A stretch of 64,000 nt of DNA. Origin: Nemertoderma westbladi (lineage: Eukaryota; Xenacoelomorpha; Nemertodermatida; Nemertodermatidae). Shown here one piece after another: positions 10,480 to 19,970 of the stretch (within the stretch, counting starts at the first letter, position 1; every line of letters begins with the position of its first letter). The stretch is taken from positions 1-64,000 of the forward strand of contig JAUCBJ010000009.1 in assembly GCA_032718475.1 (NCBI GenBank). The letters are read 5' to 3'. The notes under the pieces are model-generated. The model was not told where the DNA came from. It saw nothing but the letters and a program-made list of their open reading frames with translations, and ran no database searches. Both the position numbers and the translations under genes were made by a program.

Positions 10480-11487
10480 TCACGGTTGTGGAAAGGTGAA
10501 AACTAGCAAGGACACAGAAACTAACACTAACTGTGGAAACAGAAAGACACCTGAATTGTTTTCATCTTCCTTCAGATAGGAAGGGTCTTTGGTGTCTTTT
10601 TCCCGAACTGTTTTGTCTTCTTTATCGGTTGTTTGATCTGTTTCAGCCACGTTTATTGGGTCTGTTTCAGCCTCGTGTACTGGGTCTGTTTCAGCCACGT
10701 TTATTGTGTCTGTTTCAGCCTCGTTTACTGGATCTGTTTCAGCCTCGTTCATTGGGTCTGTTTCAGCCTCGTTCATTGGGTCTGTTTCAGCCTCGATCAT
10801 TGGGTCTGTTTCAGCCTCGTTCATTGGGTCTGTTTCAGCCTCGTTCATTGGGTCTGTTTCAGCCTCGTTTATTGTGTCTGTTTCAGCCTCGTTTAATGGA
10901 TCTGTTTCAGCCTCGTTTACTGGATCTGTTTCAGCTTCGTTTACTGGGCGTGTTTCAACCTCGTTTATTGGGTGTGTTTCAGCCTCGTTTATTGGGTCTG
11001 TTTCAGCCTCGTTTACTGGATCTGTTTCAGCCTCGTTCATTGGGTCTGTTTCTGCCTCGTTCATTGGGTCTGTTTCAGCCTCGTTCATTGGGTCTGTTTC
11101 AGCCTCGTTTATTGGGTCTGTTTCAGCCTCGTTTATTGGGTCTGTTTCAGCCTCGTTAACTGTATCTGTTTCAGCCTCGTTTACTGGGTCTGTTTCAGCC
11201 TCGTTTATTGGGCCTGTTTCAGCCTCGTTTATTGGGTCTGTTTCAGCCTCGTTTATTGGGTCTGTTTCAGTCTCGTTTATTGGGTCTGTTTCAGTCTCAT
11301 TTACTGGATCTGTTTCTGACTCGTTTACTGGATCTGTTTCCGTCTCGTTTATTGGGTCGGTTCCATTATCTGCTTTTTCCGCGGTGGGTGTGTCTGCTTC
11401 ACCTGTAGTTAGTAATGTCCGACCATATCCTCCACAAATAAACCCCATCACAAGGTTCAGTATAACAATTGCCTTGAATAATCCCAT
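10480..11487 (-). CDS. secreted, probably GPI-anchored acidic octapeptide-repeat protein
   Basis: This intact 335-codon frame starts at an ATG with a clear signal peptide (MGLFKAIVILNLVMGFICGG, residues 1-about 22). Residues about 43-285 are some 30 copies of an 8-residue unit TDPxNEAE, where x is I, V, M or L, with a few variants (TGP, THP, TRP, TDT). The first four units read NETE or NESE and so carry N-glycosylation sequons, lost in the later NEA units. A polar spacer follows, then a hydrophobic C-terminus (about 314-333) ending PQP, as expected for a GPI-anchor signal. The protein should be a highly acidic, extended surface or secreted molecule. I know no named family. The 24-bp repeat keeps all frames open on the other strand too, but only this strand gives signal peptide and tail. 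A CCAAT-type element (read CTATTGG) lies about 35 bases upstream of the ATG. Confidence 0.7.
   Translation of the reverse strand: MGLFKAIVILNLVMGFICGGYGRTLLTTGEADTPTAEKADNGTDPINETETDPVNESETDPVNETETDPINETETDPINEAETDPINEAETGPINEAETDPVNEAETDTVNEAETDPINEAETDPINEAETDPMNEAETDPMNEAETDPMNEAETDPVNEAETDPINEAETHPINEVETRPVNEAETDPVNEAETDPLNEAETDTINEAETDPMNEAETDPMNEAETDPMIEAETDPMNEAETDPMNEAETDPVNEAETDTINVAETDPVHEAETDPINVAETDQTTDKEDKTVREKDTKDPSYLKEDENNSGVFLFPQLVLVSVSLLVFTFPQP
10640..11363. repeat. 24-bp coding minisatellite
   Basis: About 30 copies of a 24-bp unit (GGGTCTGTTTCAGCCTCGTT plus four variable bases on the plus strand) encode the octapeptides of the gene on the minus strand. Most variation is in the base pair that switches Ile, Val, Met and Leu. 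Confidence 0.9.
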
Positions 11488-11746
11488 GCTTTTGAGATAT
11501 AAGATACGATATGAAAACCAATAGGTGCACTATTACAGTATAATATTTTGATCCACGGTTTGCTGTATACCGGTTCAGTAGAAGGCCTAGTAAGTCACAC
11601 TTGACTATTTATTTAATTATAACAATTTAATGTTAACCATAAAAAGTCAAATCTACAACAGATGCCAATTTTTTATTATTTCCCAACAATTACAGAAAAT
11701 ATACACTATAATATATATTATAATTCTAGAATACTTGTTGTCAATT

Positions 11747-12110
11747 ATACCGTGTCCTGGAATATAGTGTCGTTATTCAGACATCCCCGACCCCCAAATC
11801 TTTCTACAAATCTTAATAAGTTATTACATGAAATTTTAAATATAAAGTAGATAGTTTCGCTCAACTCATCCTGGGCTGGGTGGCGTGGGTGAGTCAGAAT
11901 TTTTATTTTTGTTTTCATTTTTTAGCTACAAGCGTTTAAAAAAGGTGTCCCCAGCGATGATACGCAAGTTACTCTGCAGTTATTCTTCTACCTTATAGCT
12001 GTTTGTTGGTACCAATGGAAAGCTGGTCATGCAAGGATTCAAAATATAACACGACCGTATATTCGAACGCTCATACCACAGCTATTTTTCAACGAAATTC
12101 AGATTTGTCC
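11747..12110 (-). mobile_element. half of a G/C-tract foldback element
   Basis: The sequence begins with ACCGTGTCCTGGAATATAGT and continues with the family's body (ATGAAATTT, GGTGAGTCAGAATTTTTATT, TAGCTACAAGCGTTTAAAAA, GGAAAGCTGGTCATGCAAGG) before ending in a C-run at 12109-12122 next to a CA microsatellite. The second arm is missing. Confidence 0.65.
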
Positions 12111-12833
12111 CCCCCCCCCCCCCACACACACACACACAGAAACTCAAGAAAATAACAATTATTTCAAAACAATTAGCTAACATGTCCAGTCATTTATATA
12201 CACCATGTCCTGGAATATAGTGTCGTTATTCAGGTACCTGCCCCCCCCCCCCCCCCAATTTTTTTTACAAATCGTAATGAGATTGCATGAAATTTGAAAC
12301 ATAGATAGTTTCACCTCCCGACCACTGACTGGGTGAGCCAGAATTTTTATTTTCGCTTTCATTCTTTAGCTACAAGCGTTTGAAAGAGGTGTCTCCGTCG
12401 GTATTGCGCCAGTTACACCGCAGTTATTCTTCCGACATTTAGTGATTTATTGGTACTAGCGGAAAGCTGACCGTGCAAGGATTCCAAATATGTAAAAATA
12501 TTTGAATTTGGTTGGGAAATAGCTGAGTTATTGGCATTCAAATTTTGCATGTATTTGCTTCCGCTGCAGGCCATTTATTCTATTAATAAATACACAATGT
12601 TCTAGAACATTTTGTTTATCTCATAAGTAGCTTGGCAACAATGCAATGCCTACATGATAATACTAGTATATGGATATTCATACATAATCAAAATGTTCTA
12701 GAACATTTTGTTTTAATTTAATAGAATAAATGGCCTGCAGTGGAAGCTAATTAATACATGCAAAATTCGATGCCAATACCTCAGCTATTTCCCAATCAAA
12801 TTCAAATATTTTTACATTTGGAATGCTTGCACG

Positions 12834-14566
12834 CAGTGCCGGATTAACCTTAAGGCATATAAGGCACGTGCCTTAGGGCCAGACGAAAATACGGGCCAAT
12901 TTTTCTCAGCGAGTCATTCCTGTGAAAAAAAAAAATTTTATCTGAAAAGTCAACATTTTTTCTCACTAAAATTTCTAGAAAACAGAACAAAAGTGCATCT
13001 TTCGACTACTTCCTATCACTAGATTTGTGGTAGAAATTGCAAAATTGTAGTTCAATCGACCGACAGCTGCTTGTGTTATTAGTTCAAGAACTGATGGCAG
13101 GGAAATAATAAAACATGGGCAGTAAAACATTAAAGTGCTAATTATGAACAGTGGAGAATTTAATTTTATTTATTTGTAGTTGTACTTAAATTTTCTTGAA
13201 CAACCAAATAATTACGTGGTGACATACTGGAAACACTGTACATAGTAAATGTATGGCGTGGAGATATGGTAGTGCGAAATTAATTTTTTTCACCGGAAAC
13301 GAGTTTTATAAATATAGGCCCTAACAGATAAAAAAATAAATTAGTTGTAGATAAAATAGTTGTTGATAAAAAAAAACGTGTCAGAAATAACTTCTTGTCA
13401 CTAATTTAATTTAACCGAAATTCAGATGTTCTGCCCTTGTGTATGCATTGTACGATTTTGCATTCGATGGCATTTTAGGTGCAATTCCTGCTAAACCTAA
13501 AACTCTCGGACAGCATAATTGAATTTTGGCAAATTAAAATTAGTGATAAAGAGTGCTTATTTCCGAGACTGTTCTCTTATCGAAGAACATTACAGTACTT
13601 TCTCAGCAAGTCCAAATATAGATTAGAAATATTAACCACACTTTTGGTGGTGTGTTATATTTCTCAGCAAGTCAAGTAAAGATACTACTACTACTAGGAT
13701 CGGCATGCTGCATTGCAGCTGCATTTTTAAGAATGCTGTGCCGGCTTGTCGACAAAATTGCGCCATCACAACTCCCTATCACCCATGACATTTGCTAGAT
13801 CATCCGCATCTTCAAGGCCAGTGTCCTTTAAGATGCGTCTCAAGAAAGTTATGGGCAAAGGTAATTTATCAGTAAAGATAAGTACCCTGCGAAACCTACA
13901 CCCTACAGCATATAAATAACAAATTCCCACGATACAATCAAAATTGCTAAATACAGTACCTACAGTGACCAGTCAGGGGCTCACTATAACCCCTACAGAA
14001 ATGAAATTTTCGAAAATTTACATAATTTTTTGTTGTTTGAAAGAAGGGCTTTCATAAAAGGTATATCGGTTTTCAACATTGAATTATTTTTTGACCTTAA
14101 AACTGCTCTTTTCAATAACATAATATATTGCTGATATTTACGCCTCTCTGTATAAAACAACCTTTTTTTTTGCTTGTCGATTTTGACTTTTTTCATCACT
14201 AAATTCCCTACTACTTTTTTATTTTTTACTCAATTTCCATTAAACATATACCAAAATGTTTAGCATCTTTAGGGCTACAATCGTGAATATTGGTTTGTAA
14301 AACATGGCCATTTGGATCTTCTAGAACCGATTTTGTACTGTAACTGCTACACTTTGTCAATCACAAAATAGTACTTAGTACTTATTTACACGCAGTCATC
14401 CAACGAAAATACTTTATATTTCCCTCGCAACATTTTCACAGTTTCAGTTGTTTTTAGCAGCTGTTTCTTTTGAAAGGGTTTGCGGAAAAATAATATCAAT
14501 TTTCGGGCCATTTTTGGAAATTACTAAAATGTGCCTTAGGGCCACCAGAGGCTTTATCCGGCACTG
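12834..14566. mobile_element. hAT-like non-autonomous element with 8-bp target duplication
   Basis: The ends are imperfect inverted repeats, CAGTGCCGGATTAACC on the left and the complement of GGCTTTATCCGGCACTG on the right, each followed inwards by a GCCTTAGGGCC-type block. Both ends are flanked by the same 8 bases, CTTGCACG (12826-12833 and 14567-14574). Removing the 1733-bp insert and one duplication restores the foldback arm. The 8-bp duplication and CAGNG-type ends point to the hAT superfamily. No transposase frame is left; a LINE tail (13686-13857) lies inside. Confidence 0.85.
13686..13857 (-). repeat. LINE 3' end fragment inside the hAT-like element
   Basis: This 170-base piece matches the 3' ends of the LINEs at 24812 and 40340, from the CTACTACTA tail through GCATGCTGCATTGCAGCTGC to the conserved end of the coding region (GATGCGTCTCAAGAAAGT). 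It is the third level of nesting: LINE tail in hAT-like element in foldback element. Confidence 0.8.
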
Positions 14567-14935
14567 CTTGCACGGTCAGCTTTCCACTACTGTAGTACCT
14601 ACAAATCACTAAATGTTTGAAGAATAACTGCGGTGTTACTGGTGCAATATCGACGGAGACACCTTTTTCAAACGCTTGTAGCTAAAGAATGAAAGCGAAA
14701 ATAAAAGTTCTGGCTCACCCAGCAGGGAGGTGAAACTATCTCTATTTCAAATTTCATGCAATCTCATTACGATTTGTGAAAAAATTTGGGGGTGGGGGGG
14801 CAGGTACCTGAATAACGACACTATATTCAAGGACATGGTGTACTGTATAATATCAAATCACTTAAATTATCGAATATTATCTAATACAGTATAAAAATTG
14901 GATGTAAAAAAGGTTTTAAAAAAGTTGCTGGCAAT

Positions 14936-15085
14936 ATACCTTCCAGCAACTTGTTGCTGGACCCCCTCACACACAAAAACAAGCTTCGGAAACAAGTTGC
15001 AGCAACTTGTTGCTGGACTCTTCACACACAGCAACAAGTTTCAGAAACAAGTTGTAGAAACAAGTTGCTCCGTGTGAGGGGGGAT
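14936..15085. repeat. cluster of AGCAACTTGTTGCT palindromes
   Basis: The perfect palindrome CCAGCAACTTGTTGCTGG occurs at about 14942-14959 and GCAGCAACTTGTTGCTGG at about 14998, followed by degenerate AACAAGTT units. CCCCCTCACAC near 14963 is mirrored by GTGTGAGGGGGG near 15074, so the cluster is itself bounded by a short inverted repeat. It replaces the end of the neighbouring foldback arm. Confidence 0.6.
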
Positions 15086-15872
15086 TACATGAAATTTGAA
15101 ACAGAGATAGTTTTACCTCCCTCCTTCTTGCTGGGTGTGCCAGAATTTTTATTTTGGCTTTCATTCTTTAGCTACACGCGTTTAAAAAAAGGTGTCTCAG
15201 GCGATATTTCAACAATTACACTCCAGTTATTCTCCAACCTTATAGTGATTTGTTAGTACTTATGGAAAGCTGGCCATATAAGAATTCCAAATATGTAACA
15301 TAATCTGAATTAGGTTGAGAAATAGCCGAGATATCAGCTTTCAAAAGTTGCATGGTTTTGTATCTGCGCGAGGCTATTTTATTCTATTAAACCACATTCT
15401 AGAACATGTTGTTTATTTATGAATAGCTACGTATGGGATAAACAAAATGTTCCAGAATATGGTGTGTATTTATTAAATAGAATATATGGCCTGCAACGGA
15501 AGCAAATACATGCAAATTTCCAATGCCCATATCTCAGCTATTTCTCAACCAAATGCAAATGTTTTTACATATTTGGAATCCTTGTATGGCCAGCTTTCTG
15601 TTGATACAAACAAATCACTAACGTTGAAGAGTGATTGCTCTGTGACCTGTGAAATATCGCTTAAGACACTTTTTTTTAAACACTTGTAGCTAAAAATTAA
15701 AAGCAAAAATAAAGATTCTGGCTCACCCACGGAGGAGGAGGTAGGTGAAACTATTTAAGTTTCAAATTTCATGCAATCTCATTACGATTTGTAGAAAAAT
15801 TTGGGAGTGGGGTCCGTCCACCCGGCCCAGGTACCTGAATAACGACACTATATTCCAGGACATACAGTAGTG
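15086..15872. mobile_element. second G/C-tract foldback element
   Basis: The left arm (15086-about 15430) and right arm (about 15440-15872) are reverse complements and match the element at 12199-14842. The right end retains GGTACCTGAATAACGACACT and ATTCCAGGACAT; the left end is cut by the palindrome cluster. The centre has the usual TTCTAGAACATGTTG word. No open frame is significant. Confidence 0.75.
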
Positions 15873-16079
15873 TATATCGTCGGCATATGGCAGTGATAGT
15901 GCACCACCATGCCCCGGAAAGAATCTAATACAGTAATTGAACGGATCCAAGTTGTTGGATGTCCTTATTTCTCACACGTATTTGTGTGTTTGTTTGTGTG
16001 TTTGTTTGTACACACAACTTCTTGCACTTAACCCTTTCGCGCCTAATTCAAGATATTATGTGTTCCCCAAAGACTGAAG

Positions 16080-16795
16080 TCTGTCGGTCTTTCTGTCAGT
16101 TTGTCTGTCAAAACTTAAGAAAGAATATAATCTACTAACATTCTCGCTATGGAGGTTTTAAGGGTTGGTAATTTCATTTCTGATGTCATTTTTTACGACT
16201 GACCAACTCTAGGATGTCTGTGTCTGTATGTAGGGCCTACTGTATGTCTGTCAGTCTGTCTATCAAAAAATAAGGAAGAATATTATTTAATAAAAACATT
16301 CGCCATGGGGTTTTCTGGGTCTCTGATTTCATTTTTGGTGTCAGTTTTTACGACTGACCAACTCTAGGCTGTCTGTGTCTGTATGTCTGTCTGTCAAGAA
16401 ATATGGAAGCATATTATGTAATAAAAACATTTGCCATGTGGTTTTTCCAGGTAGCTGATCTCATTTCGGATGCCAGTTTTTACGACTGACCAACTCTAGG
16501 CTGCATGTGTCTGTATGTACGTCTGTTTGTCAGTCTGTCTGTCAAAAAATAAGGAAACATATTATGTACAGTAATAAAAACATTTGTCATCGGGGTTTTC
16601 CAGGTCTCTGATCTCATTTCTGATGTCAGTTTTTACGACTGACCAACTCTTGGCTGTCTGTGTGTGTATGTATGTCTGTTTGTCTGTCAGTTTGTCTGTC
16701 AAAAAATAAGGAAGCATATTTCTGTTTGTCTGTCAGTCTGTTTGTCAAAAAATATGGAAGCATACTGTATTATGTAATAAAAACATTCTTTGACC
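16080..16795. repeat. satellite, about 130-155-bp units, five copies
   Basis: Each unit has a GTCTGTCTGT-rich part, TCAAAAAATAAGGAAGCATA, ATAAAAACATTTGCCATGGG and a TTTTTACGACTGACCAACTC block. The ACGACTGACC block begins at 16195, 16350, 16482 and 16635, giving periods of 155, 132 and 153 bases. The last copy is truncated. Confidence 0.85.
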
Positions 16796-19700
16796 CAGAA
16801 TACCTGACCTGACACATATCTTGTGCTGTAAATACAGTACCATAATATTCCATGAGTTTTCACGGATTTGTCCTATTTTTACAAGAATTCCCTGACATTT
16901 TAGCGGTTCTGGGTGAATACACCCAGGGGAACGTTCCCCCTTTCGCTACGCCTCTAACATGAGTTGGTATGCAGCCAGTCGGGTCTCCTAGTATCTGTGT
17001 CTAACCGAACATCAGTCCGTCTAAACAGTCCGAACCACCACCACCGTGATGCACAGCCAGTTGCCACCCCAAACCCCACTCAATAAGAATCAACCTTTGG
17101 GAGCTTCTTTGAGCAAGACCAAGCTATTGCGAATTCACAGTACAACGATCCTCAGAACTAATGCCGAAGGCCTAATGTGCACCACTGATCCGGCGCGGCA
17201 CCCCTCACGCTCACTACTCCCCATTCGTAACATCTTGCAATGGAGTTCTTGCCCCCAGGTCAATGCTATTCCGCATAATAGCGGATAAGCTCTCCACGGC
17301 CATATAGCGTCGTGATTGGTTGGGTGCGTACCCAGCTACAGTTTGCTCTTATCTACAATGCATCTCATTGCGTTCGCGGAGTGGCCTAGGTCTGGAAGAC
17401 GCCGCTGGATTACCCTAGACAGTCCGTCATGACAGCGCAGACCGGTGGTGTGGGTGGCCAGGTAGTTAGTGTATTTTGTACTTCGCATTGGGCACAGTTA
17501 TTCACTCCAATAAGAGAGCTCTGGTGGCAGGTTATTGTATAATTTTTAATATTATGTCATTTTTACTTGTTGATCTAATTTCTAAAGATACCGGTATCAG
17601 ATTTACCTTTAGTCCATCTGAGGACATACCAGAGCTGGTCTAGCATGCTGGTTAGGGTGTAGTTCCAGGGTTATACATATCCTGCGCCGTTCCCTCCCAA
17701 GGCGGCATGCAGAGATTAGAAGGGGCTTTCACATTGTATCGTCTCCCTTCCTCCTACTTAGCTGAGCACATACACATCATCTCAAAAGATGGAGAGTATC
17801 TGTTTCTGAGCCCCAATGAAGGCTACCGAACTGAGGTCTTCCAGACATCATAGTCCACCTTAACCTTATTGGCTGTTAAACCACCCAGTCATTAAATTAC
17901 CACATCCCAATTCCATCGTACTGTACCTGAGTTGTCAATCTCATTTTTCATCTCTTTCCTATTTCTTGGGATCGCAGCTTTGACCTGGATTTGGTAAAGT
18001 AGCACAATTGTAGTATCTTTACCAATGTGTGCTTCATGGGCAATGGTGTGCACCCTGCGCAGCATCCTGGTATATGAACTTATCCTTCTATATGCCTGAC
18101 CATTTGGTCAGTCATAGAGAAATACATACACCAATTCGCGCGCGAGGTGAGGGAAGATCTCCTCTGTGCTGGGGGTTAGAGAGCGTTAGTAAATGGATGG
18201 GGAAGAAGGGGAAAGGGGTATGGATCTATAAATAGCATGCAATACGACGCCTATCACGATCGTTCTATGCACATACAGCTGTCTAACCTCGAGAAGCTGT
18301 AATAATAATGTATAGTTGCTATAAACTTACCCACACCCACGTACTCCGGCACACATCCTTACCCGTACTCACCATATATACATACACACCAACTTTCCAC
18401 ACCAACCCACCCACCTAAGCACATCACCTACTAACCGTGCCCATCCACGTACGCCCATTTACCCGTACCCCAGCCACCCCTACTTAACCGCACCTGAAGC
18501 ACGCCTGCTTACCCGTCCACCCACCCTCCAGTTTGTTTGCCTTTTTTTTTTTATCACATACATGTATTATTAATTAATGTGACAGAATTAGTGCAAGACT
18601 CTTTCTTATTATATCGTAAACATATCACCGCACAAAAACGCGTTTTACACACCAAATCGTTATGCCACACACCGTTTTTCTAATTAATCAATACAATCCT
18701 ATATTCGTATGCGAAAATAAGGGTTATATATCCAGCCTAGAGGCCAAGCAAGGTACCGGTAGCAATGCAAGAAGCGTCCTATTGGGTGGTATGTTCTGCC
18801 CCCTTTTCTTACCCCCCTCTTCCGTGCCAACACTCGCTCAGCCAAACAACCCAGACAGCTCCGTATAACCCATCATTGTTCCAATTCTTCCAGTGGGCTA
18901 TCATTACGGCCCTCCTAATTAGTATCAAATTTGTTAACATTGCAGGTAGGACACCATTACTAACAGAGATATATATTACCATTAATAACCATTAATAACA
19001 GAGACATACTAGTGGCAGTAGGAACGCCACAGAAAAGGCGTACCTTTAATTAAAGAGCATGCAAGGTATATAAAAACATCACTCTTAACATCAGCACATT
19101 GATCACAAGGATTTAACAATACTTATAGCGGGATCATCTGATCTATTTTAATCATAATTTATGACCATAGCAATGGGAGTTCTCCTCCTAATTCGGGAAT
19201 CACTGTTGGAATTTCTCAGATTTCCTAATCCAGAATAAGAAATATTTATTACTAGAATAATAAAATAACATTTGCACGATATTTAAATCAAAACGATGGT
19301 ATATTGCAACAAACACAAATGGCGATATAAGAAATATGCATGTCAATATAATATTTAATAGTATTTAATAAACCGTAATGACAAGAAATACATAAAACCG
19401 AAAGATACAGACACACAATCGCACTTAATATGCAATTGTTTTACCAACTCGACCCCCTCCCCTACCCTCCCCCCTATCCTCCATTGTGCGACATCATTTC
19501 TTACTGATGGTCGAACAGATTTTTTCCATAAACTCCTCAAACCTTACAAATTGTCTATTTAACACTATGAACCATCTCCTCTCCATCGGCTTTATTTTTC
19601 ATTTTTGGAATGTAATTTTGATATTAACCACCTTCATCAGCAGATTCCGAAAAAAACGGGGAATTTTTCACCACTAACTCCCGGATATATTATCAAAATT

Positions 19701-19850
19701 CAAAGGGATATATTTCGACACGTAAATTGATATTATTCCACATTTTTTTCAAATCAGCTAAATAAAATACTGTAGACTTAATAAATTCTAGAATAGAGTA
19801 AAGATATCAGGTTTACCTCGATTTAAGTGTTAAATGGCATGTGTAAATTA
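16796..19850. other. 3-kb region without recognised gene
   Basis: Short open frames occur (for example 80 codons at 17046-17288), but none resembles a known protein or has a convincing context. 17000-17500 and 17630-17900 have higher GC and look like old repeats I cannot assign. 18330-18530 is C-rich, low-complexity sequence of CCCA/ACCC words. I see no tRNA. Confidence 0.4.
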
Positions 19851-19873
19851 GGGGGGGGGGGGGGGGGGGGGGG
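19851..19873 (+). repeat. poly-G tract, 23 bases
   Basis: An uninterrupted run of 23 G, about 100 bases beyond the stop of the HDAC gene and so possibly in its 3' untranslated region, where the transcript would read poly-C. Unlike other tracts in this window it is not next to the foldback terminus. Confidence 0.8.
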
Positions 19874-19970
19874 TTACAATGATTAAGGGCGATTGTCTAT
19901 GTCTCTTATCATCTCTGCTTTTATAGTAGAAAATAACATTATTACACATAAAGAGAGTTAAACCTAGAAA

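Larger units (their letters stand above)
12199..14842. mobile_element. G/C-tract foldback element, split by a later insertion
   Basis: The left arm (12199-about 12610) starts TACACCATGTCCTGGAATAT, has 16 C at 12241-12256, and runs to TGTTCTAGAACATTTTG. The right arm (about 12690-12833 and 14575-14842) is its reverse complement, ending in a G-tract and the same terminus. Between 12833 and 14567 a hAT-like element interrupts the right arm. No coding region belongs to the foldback itself, so it is non-autonomous. Related pieces lie at 11747, 15086, 59095, 60868 and 61265. Confidence 0.8.

Noticed and set aside
10533-11524. Long plus-strand open frames (208 and 272 codons) opposite the octapeptide-repeat gene
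   Set aside because: They arise because the 24-bp repeat is a multiple of three and free of stops in all frames. They lack a signal peptide, a start context and any non-repeat domain.
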